A DNA stretch of 64,000 nt from Hymenobacter sp. APR13 (GTDB lineage Bacteria > Bacteroidota > Bacteroidia > Cytophagales > Hymenobacteraceae), in contig NZ_CP006587.1 in NCBI RefSeq assembly GCF_000737515.1, forward strand, positions 2,165,001 through 2,229,000, written 5' to 3'. The position numbers and the translations under genes are program-made. Below, piece by piece: positions 56,996-64,000 of this stretch. The first letter of the stretch is position 1, and every line of letters begins with the position of its first letter. The notes below the pieces were generated by a model. The model did not search any database, was not told where the DNA came from, and worked only from the letters and a program-made list of their open reading frames with translations.

Positions 56996-57367
56996 TCACC
57001 ATTTCTTAAAGATGACGTACACGGCCGCAATCAGCAGCCCGAACCCAACAAGGTGGTTCCAGCCCAGCTTATCGGTCTTGAACACGTACACGGCGCACAG
57101 CGTGAACACCGACAGCGAAATAACTTCCTGCAGCACTTTCAGCTGAAACAGGTTGAACGGCCCGCCGTTTTCCTCGAACCCGAGGCGGTTGGCCGGTACC
57201 TGAAACACGTACTCGAAAAAGGCCAGCCCCCAGCTCACCAGAATCACGCCCACCAGCCCCAGGCCCTGCAGCCAAGTTATCTTCTTGAACTGCAGGTGCC
57301 CGTACCAGGCGAAGGTCATGAACAGGTTGGAGATGGTGAGCAACACGACGGTGGACAGCGCTTTCAT
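56996..57367 (-). CDS. DUF486 (DMT superfamily) small membrane protein
   Basis: A 123-aa protein with four membrane helices (about 3-22, 32-52, 70-95 and 101-119). LLTISNLFMTFAWYGHL, SWGLAFFEYVFQVPANR and FNLFQLKVLQEVISLSVFTLC are the typical DUF486 segments. The family is assigned to the drug/metabolite transporter superfamily; no substrate is known. It lies 81 bases upstream of the CD225 gene and 55 bases downstream of the phospholipase-like gene, all on the minus strand. Confidence 0.92.
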   Translation of the reverse strand: MKALSTVVLLTISNLFMTFAWYGHLQFKKITWLQGLGLVGVILVSWGLAFFEYVFQVPANRLGFEENGGPFNLFQLKVLQEVISLSVFTLCAVYVFKTDKLGWNHLVGFGLLIAAVYVIFKKW

Positions 57368-57422
57368 GGGGCAGAGCTAGAACGAAAAGCCTGCATACGA
57401 CAGAAATGGCTGCGCTGGCGGC

Positions 57423-58394
57423 TTAGTCCTCGTGGCCCGGCACGGCGGCCTGGGGCGCCTGCTGCAGGTCTTTAGCCTCGCGGGCCAGGCGCAACTGCTC
57501 TTTCTCGGAGGGCTGTTTGGGCAGGGCGTCGAGGTCGGGCTGGCCGGCATCCACCCAGCAGGTGTACCAGAACGCCCCGATCAGGCGCTGGGCCAGGCGC
57601 ATCTGGCGCTCCACCTGGCCGGCGAGGCGCTGGTGATACTCGCGGCTGAACTCGCGCGAGTACACGCGCACGGCCCCGGCGTTGCCGCGCTCCTCGAAGC
57701 CGTACTTCTTGTCGTCGGGCATCTTGGCGGTCAGGTCGCGCTCAAAGCTGAGCACCGAGTCGACGGCGGCGTTGGAGCGGGCCACGGCCGTCCAGATGGT
57801 TTCGGAGGGCCGCTCCAGGTACGGAGCCGGGCCGGTGAAGAAGTCGTAGTTGGCGGCCAGGATTTCAGGCAGCCGGGATTCCCACAGCCCGTGAATGCCG
57901 CGCTGCCCCGTGAGCAGGCCGTTGTAGTTGTGGGTGGTGTGCAGCGGCACGCAGGCATCGGCAATGTAGTGGCCCATGTCGGCCGAGAGGCTCAGAATCC
58001 GGTCGGCGTCGCGCTGGCGGAAGGCCTCGGTGAGCTGGCCCTTCATGCGCACCACCTGCCAGGGCACAATGCCGTGCCGCATCAGCGAGTCCTCGCCGTA
58101 CTTGGCCACGGCGTCGGCGTAGGAGCGGGGCAGGCGGGTAAGGGCCGAGTCGCCATACACGTCCACGTCGAGGAAGTGGCGGGCGGCCTCGCCGGGCACC
58201 ACCGAGCGCCGCGAGTCAGGCCGGGTGGCGTTGGTGGTCAGGTACTCGATGTTGGTTTTGTAGAACCCCATCATCTCGGGCGGCAGCGTAAACACGGCCA
58301 GCCGGTTGAGCAGCCGGTGCCCGAAAAACCCCCACGCCTGCGGCCGCTGGGGCAGTAGCAGCAGAAAACCAAGCAGCAGTAGAAGACGGGGCAT
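57423..58394 (-). CDS. Zinc-dependent phospholipase C/S1-P1 nuclease-like secreted protein
   Basis: A 323-aa exported protein. The signal peptide ends at QA-WGFFGH, which would leave Trp at the mature N-terminus; in zinc-dependent phospholipase C and S1/P1 nucleases this Trp binds the metal cluster. Further likely ligands are His in FGHRLLN, Asp/His in ARHFLDVD, and ADMGHYIADACVPLHTTHNYNG...HGLWE. A divergent C-terminal half follows. Family members cleave phosphoesters in the periplasm or outside the cell; whether the substrate is lipid or nucleic acid cannot be told. Confidence 0.86.
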   Translation of the reverse strand: MPRLLLLLGFLLLLPQRPQAWGFFGHRLLNRLAVFTLPPEMMGFYKTNIEYLTTNATRPDSRRSVVPGEAARHFLDVDVYGDSALTRLPRSYADAVAKYGEDSLMRHGIVPWQVVRMKGQLTEAFRQRDADRILSLSADMGHYIADACVPLHTTHNYNGLLTGQRGIHGLWESRLPEILAANYDFFTGPAPYLERPSETIWTAVARSNAAVDSVLSFERDLTAKMPDDKKYGFEERGNAGAVRVYSREFSREYHQRLAGQVERQMRLAQRLIGAFWYTCWVDAGQPDLDALPKQPSEKEQLRLAREAKDLQQAPQAAVPGHED

Positions 58395-58419
58395 AAGCAG
58401 CAGAAGTCAGAGGTGGCGA

Positions 58420-58450
58420 GGAAGATACACGGAGTTCCTGAGTGCGGCAA
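58420..58450 (-). promoter_or_regulatory. Predicted promoter of the phospholipase-like gene
   Basis: On the minus strand TTG (58450-58448), a 20-base spacer and TATCTTCC (58427-58420) fit the -33/-7 pattern. The leader would be about 19 bases. Confidence 0.42.
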
Positions 58451-58472
58451 CTGTGGGCCGTATCAGCCGGCG

Positions 58473-59216
58473 CTACTCTCGCTCCCGCACCAGCCGGTAC
58501 AGACTGTCGCGGTAGGTTTCGCCCACCGGAATGGCCTGCTCGCCGATGTAGACCGTGTTGCCGTCTATCATGCTGATTTTGTCTACGGACACCAGAAACG
58601 ACTTGTGCACCCGCAGAAACGGGGGCTGCGGCAGCTGCGCGGCCAGCTCCTTCAGCGTCTGGTAGGTGATGAGGCGCTGGCCCGCCACGAAGAGCGTCAC
58701 GTAGTTGCCCAAGGCCTCGGCGTAGAGAATATCGGCGTGGCTGACCCGCAGGAACTTGTTCTTGCTTTCGCCCTTCACGAACAGGTAACCATTGGCCGCC
58801 GGAACCGAAGCCGCTGGTGCCGCAGCCGCGGGCAGCGGCGGGGGCGCAACGGGCGGGGTGGGGGGCAGCAGGGCCTGGGCCTTCTGCACGGCCCGCAGAA
58901 ACCGGTCGAAGGCAATGGGCTTGAGCAGGTAGTCTACCACGTCGTGCTCGTAGCCTTCCAGGGCGTACTCGGGGTAGGCGGTGGTGAGGATGACTTTGCA
59001 CCGGTTGCCGCAGAGCTTCAGAAACTGCAGGCCCGTCAGCTCGGGCATCTGAATGTCGAGAAACACGAGGTCGGCGCGGCCTTCCTGCACCCACTGCAGC
59101 GCCTCAATGGGATTGGTGGTGGTGCCGGCCAGCTCCAGCCCCGGAATTTTCTGGATGTAGGCGGCCAGCAGCCGGCTGGCGTAGGCTTCGTCATCAACGG
59201 CAATACAGCGGAGCAT
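58473..59216 (-). CDS. LytTR-family response regulator
   Basis: A 247-aa regulator. The receiver domain (1-120) has the acidic pocket (VDDE, residues 7-10), acceptor Asp 54 (FLDIQMP), a conserved Thr (TTAYPEYA) and Lys (YLLKPI). A Pro/Ala-rich linker (about 118-145) leads to a LytTR DNA-binding domain (about 145-247, FLRVSHADILYAEALGNYVTLF and RVHKSFLVSVDKI). The start is the ATG at 59216; longer in-frame sequence upstream is not regulator-like. It lies 103 bases downstream of its likely kinase, a LytS/LytR-type pair. Confidence 0.93.
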   Translation of the reverse strand: MLRCIAVDDEAYASRLLAAYIQKIPGLELAGTTTNPIEALQWVQEGRADLVFLDIQMPELTGLQFLKLCGNRCKVILTTAYPEYALEGYEHDVVDYLLKPIAFDRFLRAVQKAQALLPPTPPVAPPPLPAAAAPAASVPAANGYLFVKGESKNKFLRVSHADILYAEALGNYVTLFVAGQRLITYQTLKELAAQLPQPPFLRVHKSFLVSVDKISMIDGNTVYIGEQAIPVGETYRDSLYRLVRERE

Positions 59217-59319
59217 AGCGGCGGGCAGCAGGAAGTGGACGCCGCAATATAGCCGCCAGAACAACTCTGCGCCCTCCACTCCTTCCTCTGCACCCTCTGC
59301 GGGCACCGCCGTCAGGGCT

Positions 59320-60336
59320 TCACCCCAACTCCAGCTCCAGCAGCGTGCGGTGCGTGGTGCCGTCGGAGTGCACCTGCAGGCGGTGGCGGCCGGGGTAGAG
59401 CAGCTCCAGCCGCCGCCGGATATTGGCCAGCCCGATGCCCGTCGTGTGGTCCTTCTGGTGCTGGTTGATGTGGTTGCAGACCTCAAACTGCAGCTGCCGG
59501 GGCGTGGGCAGGCGCAGACTGATGCGTACCGGGCACTCGGGCCGGCTCGTGACGCCGTGCTTGAGGGCGTTTTCCACGAACGGAATCAGCAGCAGCGCCG
59601 CAATGCGCTGCCCGTCGAGCGGGCCCTGCACGTCCATTTCCACAAAAAACCGGTCCTCGAACCGCAGCCGGTGCAGCGCCAGGTAGTTGTGCAGGTAGGT
59701 TACCTCGTGCTGCAGGCTGGCCGTGCCGTCGGGGCTTTCCGTGAGCATGTAGCGCATCAGGTCGGAGAGACGCAGCACCGCATCGGCCAGCGGCTCCGAT
59801 ACCAGGTAGGCTTCGGCGTAGAGGTAGTTAAGCGTGTTGTAGAGGAAGTGCGGGTTGATCTGGGTTTTGAGGAAGGCCAGCTCGGCCTGGGTTTTCTCGC
59901 GCTGCAGCTGCTGGTGCTCCCGCTCCCGCCGAAACGAGTTTTCCAGCCCCCACACGGCCGCGCTCAGCACCATATATGAGGTGCCCCAGTACAGATTATC
60001 GAGGGCGTAGCTGCTGAGCGGCGTATCGGGCGAGTAGTTGCTGATGCCTACGGTGGCGGGCAGCAGCACTTCTTCCAGCAAGTAGCGCAGCACAATGAAG
60101 GCGCCCATCATGCCGGCCACACCCAGCAGCAGCTGCGGCAGCCGGCCGCGCCGCAGGTAGCGCGGAAACACCCACAGGTAGCCCAGGTAGAACTGCACGC
60201 ACTTCACCAGCAGCAGGGTGTAGGTGAGGATGGCAAACGAGCGTTTCGCGTGGTCGAGGTAGAGGCCCAGGCCGATGTAGCCGGCCCACAGCCCCCAGCC
60301 CAGCACATGCAGCCCGATGAGTTGGCGTTTCGTCAT
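59320..60336 (-). CDS. LytS-type sensor histidine kinase
   Basis: A 338-aa kinase with four membrane segments (about 8-26, 36-55, 67-87 and 112-132) and no extracytoplasmic sensor domain. The His_kinase domain (PF06580) shows the acceptor His in FLKTQINPHFLYNTLNYL, and the ATPase part shows LLIPFVENALKHG (N box) and GIGLANIRRRL. Together with the LytTR regulator downstream it forms a two-component system. The minus-strand TACTTTTA (60348-60341) just before the ATG would make a leaderless or very short leader message if used. Confidence 0.93.
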   Translation of the reverse strand: MTKRQLIGLHVLGWGLWAGYIGLGLYLDHAKRSFAILTYTLLLVKCVQFYLGYLWVFPRYLRRGRLPQLLLGVAGMMGAFIVLRYLLEEVLLPATVGISNYSPDTPLSSYALDNLYWGTSYMVLSAAVWGLENSFRREREHQQLQREKTQAELAFLKTQINPHFLYNTLNYLYAEAYLVSEPLADAVLRLSDLMRYMLTESPDGTASLQHEVTYLHNYLALHRLRFEDRFFVEMDVQGPLDGQRIAALLLIPFVENALKHGVTSRPECPVRISLRLPTPRQLQFEVCNHINQHQKDHTTGIGLANIRRRLELLYPGRHRLQVHSDGTTHRTLLELELG

Positions 60337-60545
60337 GCCCTAAAAGTAGCAGGAGCTGCCCGGCGGGCGCAGTTTATTATGTGAACCCGCCGGTTTGGCC
60401 TGTGAACCGGGCGGCCGGGTTCCGGGCGGGCAGATGGGGAGTTGACAGCTGGTTTTGGGTGGTTGATATAATAAAGTTTCGGCCGGCCGGCGGGGCCTGC
60501 ACCTTTGACTCAGTTCAGCCACCTCACCTACTTTCCTCTTTCGTT

Positions 60546-61634
60546 ATGCTGCTTTCCCTGCTCCGCCACCTGCTGTTCTGCCTGCTGCTGGTACTTCCCC
60601 TGGCCGCCCGTGCCCAATCTGCCGCGCCGCTCGAAGTGGTGATGGTGGCTTCCTCGCACGTCAACACCGGCCCCGCGGCCAGCTACCGGCCCGTCATCGA
60701 GAAGCTGAAAGCCTACAAGCCCGACATGATTTTCGGTGAGTACATCTCGGCCACGGAGCTGCAGCAGCTGCCCGCCGACAACTACGCCTCCCGCATGTTC
60801 CGGCCCCGCCAGCAGTTTGTGCAGCAGCGCAGCCCCCAGGCCCGGCCCCTCACGGCACGCCAGACGGAAAAAGCCCGGCAGGCGCTGGCCGGCTTCCCCT
60901 ACTACCACAAAACCCGCATGGACCTGGCCCGCAGCTACGTGCTTGGCTCCGACCGCGCCAATGCTGAGTACCAGCTCTACCTGCTTCACCAGGAAATGAA
61001 GCCCCGTTTCGGCGCGCAGGAGCTGGCCTACTTCAACACCGTATTCGGCGGCTCCGATTCGCTGCGGCAGCGCCGCCTCGTGCGGACCACCAGCGAGTAC
61101 CACAAGATCTTCTTTCCTCTGGCCTACGAGCTGCAGCACCCCCAGATATATCCCATGGACTGCCAGCTCTACGATGTAGCCTGGAGCACGGCCTGGGGGC
61201 AGGCTGCGGAGCGGGTAGCAGCCCTGGAAGCCCGCTTCAAGCTTGATTCCACCTCGGCCGAAGCCACCACCTGGCGCCGCATGAACGCCGCCGGCACCAC
61301 CTACGCCAACTACGGCCCCACCACCAACGAGCCGTTGGCCGTCTACCAGTCCCTCAACGTCCCCGCCTATGCCCAGGTAGACGAGCCGGCCAACTTCTAC
61401 GGCGGCGTGGCCCTGTACGGCGCGCCCGGCTTCCCCACCGAAGAAGTGAAAGCCATGAAAGCCCAATGGATGCTGCGCAACCAGGGCATGTGCGCCAACG
61501 TGGTGCGCCTGGCCCGCCAGCAGGGCGCCCGCCGGGTGGTGGTAGCCGTCGGGGCCTCCCACGGCCAGGTGATGACCGAGCTGCTCCGCGCCATGCCCGG
61601 CGTGAAAGTGGTCAGCTTCAACGAGCTGCCATAG
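60546..61634 (+). CDS. DUF5694-like exported protein
   Basis: A 362-aa protein. The ATG at 60546 opens a signal peptide (LLFCLLLVLPLAARAQ), while the in-frame sequence upstream is not protein-like. The mature part starts EVVMVASSHVNTG and ends with RRVVVAVGASHGQVMTELL; paired His residues in ASSH and GASHGQ recall TraB/GumN (PrgY)-type proteins, to which DUF5694 appears related. A periplasmic hydrolase is possible, but no function is established. CACCTTTG near 60498-60505 is a possible -7 box. Confidence 0.72.
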   Translation: MLLSLLRHLLFCLLLVLPLAARAQSAAPLEVVMVASSHVNTGPAASYRPVIEKLKAYKPDMIFGEYISATELQQLPADNYASRMFRPRQQFVQQRSPQARPLTARQTEKARQALAGFPYYHKTRMDLARSYVLGSDRANAEYQLYLLHQEMKPRFGAQELAYFNTVFGGSDSLRQRRLVRTTSEYHKIFFPLAYELQHPQIYPMDCQLYDVAWSTAWGQAAERVAALEARFKLDSTSAEATTWRRMNAAGTTYANYGPTTNEPLAVYQSLNVPAYAQVDEPANFYGGVALYGAPGFPTEEVKAMKAQWMLRNQGMCANVVRLARQQGARRVVVAVGASHGQVMTELLRAMPGVKVVSFNELP

Positions 61635-61682
61635 CACTAGCGCCAGGCCGTTGCCCGGAACACACGCGCCATCAGCACACGC

Positions 61683-61715
61683 AAAAGGCCCACGGCGCAA
61701 TGCCGTGGGCCTTTT
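61683..61715. terminator. Bidirectional terminator
   Basis: AAAAGGCCCACGGC (61683-61696) and GCCGTGGGCCTTTT (61702-61715) form a perfect 14-bp stem with a 5-base loop, between convergent stops at 61634 and 61737. Confidence 0.88.
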
Positions 61716-61736
61716 CTGCAGGTAAACGGCTACTGC

Positions 61737-62336
61737 CTACCGCCGGCCCTGGCCCGCGAAACGCATGCGGTAGTCGGCATTCACGTCGCCTTTGCTGATG
61801 CGCGCCAGCTTGCCCTTGATGAGCTGCTTCTTGAAGCCCGAAATCTTGTCGGTGAACAGCACGCCTTCCAGGTGGTCGTACTCGTGCTGAATCACGCGGG
61901 CCGTCATGCCCGAGAAGGTTTCCTCGTGCACCTGGCGCTGCTCGTCCTCGTAGCGAATCACAATGGTTTCATGGCGGTACACCATTTCGCGCACGCCCGG
62001 AATGCTCAGGCAGCCTTCCTCGAAGCCCCATTCCTCGCCGGTTTCGCTCACCATCTGCGGGTTGATGAAGGCGCGCTTCACCGGCCCGGCCGTGGGCTCC
62101 TCGATGATGGGGTTGCCGTCCTCATCCTCGTCCATCATCGGCTCCGAGTCGATAACGAACAGCCGAATGCCTTTGCCCACCTGCGGGGCGGCCAGTCCCA
62201 CGCCGTGGGCGTGGTACATGGTGTCGTACATGTCCTGCACGATCTGCTGGAGGTCAGCGGCCGGAAAATCGGCCGGAATGTCTTTGGCGCGGGCTTTCAG
62301 CACCGGGTCGCCGAACGCAACTATGGGGTAAATCAT
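61737..62336 (-). CDS. def: Peptide deformylase
   Basis: A 199-aa enzyme that removes the formyl group from new proteins. All three metal/active-site motifs are seen: GVGLAAPQ (45-52), EGCLS (107-111, metal ligand Cys) and HEYDH (151-155, the two His and catalytic Glu). Between motifs one and two is an acidic insertion (about 66-82, MDEDEDGNPIIEE) that lengthens the protein relative to E. coli Def (169 aa); such inserts occur in Bacteroidota. Its ATG overlaps the ruvX stop (ATGA, 62333-62336), so translation is coupled. Confidence 0.97.
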   Translation of the reverse strand: MIYPIVAFGDPVLKARAKDIPADFPAADLQQIVQDMYDTMYHAHGVGLAAPQVGKGIRLFVIDSEPMMDEDEDGNPIIEEPTAGPVKRAFINPQMVSETGEEWGFEEGCLSIPGVREMVYRHETIVIRYEDEQRQVHEETFSGMTARVIQHEYDHLEGVLFTDKISGFKKQLIKGKLARISKGDVNADYRMRFAGQGRR

Positions 62337-62743
62337 CTTGATTCAAGGAAAGATTGCAGAATGAGGGTGGCCGCCACCTTGTCCACGGTGGCTTTGTCGC
62401 GGCGGTCCTTCTTGCCCAGCCCGCCGGCCAGCATGGCGGCCTGGGCCATGCGCGAAGTGTAGCGCTCATCGATTTCGTGCACCGGCACTTCGGGCAGCTC
62501 GCGGCGCAGCGTGCGCAGCAGCCCCACCACGGCGCTGGTGCTGTCGGTGGCCTCGTTGAGCAGCGTGCGCGGCATACCCACTACCAAAGCCGCCAGTGGC
62601 TCGCGCAGGTGGTAGGCCTTCACGTAGGCCAGCAGGTCTTTGCTGTGGATGGTGTCGAGGGGGGTGGCAATCAGCTGGAGCGGGTCCGTGACGGCCAGCC
62701 CCACGCGCTTGTGGCCATAATCGATGGCAAGAATACGGCCCAT
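62333..62743 (-). CDS. ruvX: Putative pre-16S rRNA nuclease / Holliday junction resolvase-like YqgF
   Basis: A 136-aa RNase H-fold protein. The first acidic residue is in AIDYGHKRVGLAVTD, followed by VVGMPRTLLN and the end segment EIDERYTSRMA...KATVDKVAATLIL, which carry the other family carboxylates. Members process 16S rRNA precursor ends (YqgF); the RuvX name is historical. The start is the ATG at 62743; the open frame upstream lacks family features. It precedes and overlaps def by four bases. Confidence 0.95.
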   Translation of the reverse strand: MGRILAIDYGHKRVGLAVTDPLQLIATPLDTIHSKDLLAYVKAYHLREPLAALVVGMPRTLLNEATDSTSAVVGLLRTLRRELPEVPVHEIDERYTSRMAQAAMLAGGLGKKDRRDKATVDKVAATLILQSFLESR

Positions 62744-62798
62744 CACGGAAGCAAAGGAGAAAGTACGCGGCCTGGCAGCACCCGCCGCCGGCCGCCGC

Positions 62799-62806
62799 AA
62801 AGATAC
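62799..62806 (-). promoter_or_regulatory. Predicted -7 box of the ruvX-def operon
   Basis: On the minus strand TATCTTTG is a perfect TAnnTTTG match, with a leader of about 49 bases to the ruvX ATG. No clear -33 TTG is present. Confidence 0.45.
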
Positions 62807-63146
62807 GACAGGGGGCCGGAACCGTGTGCCGGTGCCGCGCACAATCCAACGGCCCGACAATCCGGTCTGTCCGGGAATTCGTAAGGTTCAGCGAAAGATT
62901 TAATCCCCATATAATCATAAACATACCTTTGATTGCCTGCTGCCGCAAGGCAAAAGGATTTGCACTGAATTCGGCCTGAAATGGCAATATTTTGAGCTAT
63001 ACAAAGATGAAATTGCATTGTTATCGGATAATTCATATCACTGTATGTACACTGTAATTTTCTTGGAAAAGTTTCAATAGATTTGAAATCCTGTCCATTC
63101 TCAGAAGCGTTTTCTATAGCCCCAACCTCTACTCCCTCAGTGTCTT
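62807..63146. other. Divergent intergenic region between ruvX and the S41 protease
   Basis: About 340 bases, becoming AT-rich toward the protease gene. Two perfect plus-strand TAnnTTTG matches occur: TACCTTTG at 62924-62931 and TAGATTTG at 63078-63085; the second is 62 bases from the protease ATG. Neither has a clean TTG at 19-20 bases. No gene was seen. Confidence 0.4.
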
Positions 63147-64000
63147 ATGGCAGCCGAGCCTTCGCTTCAGCCAGTGCTTTCTTCCGGGCCTGAGCCGCGC
63201 CTTGCGCGGCGGCGGGCGCGGCAGCCGTGGCTGTTGGCGCTGGCGCTGGTGTGCGGCGTGCTGATCGGGGCCAATCCGTTCCGGCCTTCCGACCAAAACC
63301 CCGACGGCACGGCGCGTGGCTACCTGAAATTCAAGGAAATCCTGAGCTACGTGGACCGCGACTACGTGGACTCCGTGGACGCCGAGGCCCTGTCCGACTA
63401 CGCCATTGCGCGCATGCTGGAGCGGCTCGACCCGCATTCGGTGTTCATCCCGGCCAAGCAGCAGCAGGCCGCCTCGGCGTTTCTGCAGAGTGATTTCGAC
63501 GGCGTCGGGGTGGAGTTCAATATTTTCCACGATACCGTAACGGTGGTGGCCCCGCTCAGCGGCGGCCCCGCCGAGCAGTCGGGCCTGCAGGCCGGCGACC
63601 GTATCCTGGCCGTGAACGGCGAGCGGGTGTCGGGCGTGCACATCAGCACCGAACAGATGTTTCAGAAGCTGCGCGGCCCGCGCGGCTCCAAGGTGGTGCT
63701 GCAGCTGCGCCGCCACACGGTGGCCAAGCCCATCAACGTGGCGCTGGTGCGTAACCGCATCCCCAACAACTCGGTGGACGTGGCCTACCTGCTCGACGCC
63801 ACCACCGGCTACATCAAAATCAGCCGCTTCGCCAGCGGCACCTACGACGAGTTCAAGCAGGCCCTCGGCGACCTGCGCCGCCAGGGCATGACCGGCCTCG
63901 TGCTGGACTTGCGCGGCAACCCCGGCGGCTACCTCGACCGCGCCACCAAGCTGGCCGACGAGTTTATCGGCGGCACCCGCAAAATCGTGTACACCGACGG
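63147..64000 (+). CDS. S41 family C-terminal processing protease, partial
   Basis: The first 284 codons of a membrane-anchored or exported serine protease; the gene runs past the window. A Pro/Arg-rich start (about 1-28) is followed by one hydrophobic segment (WLLALALVCGVLIGA). Then come an N-terminal helical part (LSYVDRDYVDSVDAEALSDYAI, LDPHSVFIP) and a PDZ domain (about 105-190, GVGVEFNIFHDTVTVVAPLSGGPAEQSGL in parts, GDRILAVNGERV). The start of the catalytic domain shows GYIKISRFASGTYDEF and LVLDLRGNPGGYLD. The catalytic Ser and Lys would lie beyond 64000 and cannot be checked. Confidence 0.93.
   Translation, partial: MAAEPSLQPVLSSGPEPRLARRRARQPWLLALALVCGVLIGANPFRPSDQNPDGTARGYLKFKEILSYVDRDYVDSVDAEALSDYAIARMLERLDPHSVFIPAKQQQAASAFLQSDFDGVGVEFNIFHDTVTVVAPLSGGPAEQSGLQAGDRILAVNGERVSGVHISTEQMFQKLRGPRGSKVVLQLRRHTVAKPINVALVRNRIPNNSVDVAYLLDATTGYIKISRFASGTYDEFKQALGDLRRQGMTGLVLDLRGNPGGYLDRATKLADEFIGGTRKIVYTD

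Noticed and set aside
60337..60348. Leaderless transcription of the LytS kinase gene from TACTTTTA
   Set aside because: It is a single imperfect box with no -33 partner, too weak to list as a promoter.

Overview
The window comes from a GC-rich member of the Bacteroidota, most likely Hymenobacter or a close relative in the Cytophagales/Hymenobacteraceae. The evidence is five very large secreted proteins with type IX secretion (T9SS) C-terminal sorting domains, a lipoprotein-type TamA (TamL) next to TamB, RNA-polymerase sites of the TTG-N20-TAnnTTTG kind rather than E. coli -35/-10, and Bacteroidota families such as DUF2752, CD225 and LytS/LytTR. The species call is inference; no 16S gene is present.

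Layout. 1-1071: 3' part of a 23S rRNA gene, 5S rRNA and a terminator hairpin (+). 1612-9243 (-): tamB then tamL, an envelope assembly pair. 9489-12224 (+): 4-alpha-glucanotransferase with two starch-binding domains, divergent from tamB. 12866-30754: three giant T9SS cargo proteins (1568, 2352 and 1340 aa) with a thioredoxin-reductase-like flavoprotein between the second and third. 31063-35077 (-): a possible small protein, then a membrane histidine kinase followed by a REC-kinase-REC-AraC hybrid regulator. 35142-37633 (-): a phytoene-desaturase-like flavoprotein overlapping a polytopic membrane protein. 37876-42800 (+): a sugar-oxidation type cluster (SDR dehydrogenase, gluconate-2-dehydrogenase subunit 3-like protein, GMC oxidoreductase, clan GH-A glycosidase). 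43023-45925 (+): paired M16 peptidases. 46193-47116: bestrophin. 47351-52458 (+): two more T9SS cargo proteins. 52684-55861: alpha/beta hydrolase and a patatin/outer-membrane-barrel fusion. 56173-60336 (-): DUF2752, CD225, DUF486, zinc-dependent phospholipase C-like protein, and a LytTR/LytS two-component pair. 60546-61634 (+): DUF5694 protein. 61737-62743 (-): ruvX-def. 63147-end (+): an S41 C-terminal processing protease cut by the window edge.

The most unusual signal is non-coding. Two intercistronic spaces (33489-33625 and 41372-41465) are filled from the stop codon to the next start codon by tandem 7-bp units (consensus TTAGTGC) that face each other across a related 18-bp core (CCGTTCTAnTnAnnTCAG, 14/18 identical), in the same orientation relative to transcription. 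A third, AT-rich heptad tract lies at 39649-39697, and a REPIN-like double palindrome at 38888-38988. Each junction of the sugar-oxidation cluster therefore carries a different palindromic repeat.

No tRNA gene, CRISPR array, transposase, integrase or prophage gene was seen. Most genes end at strong, often bidirectional, hairpin terminators.
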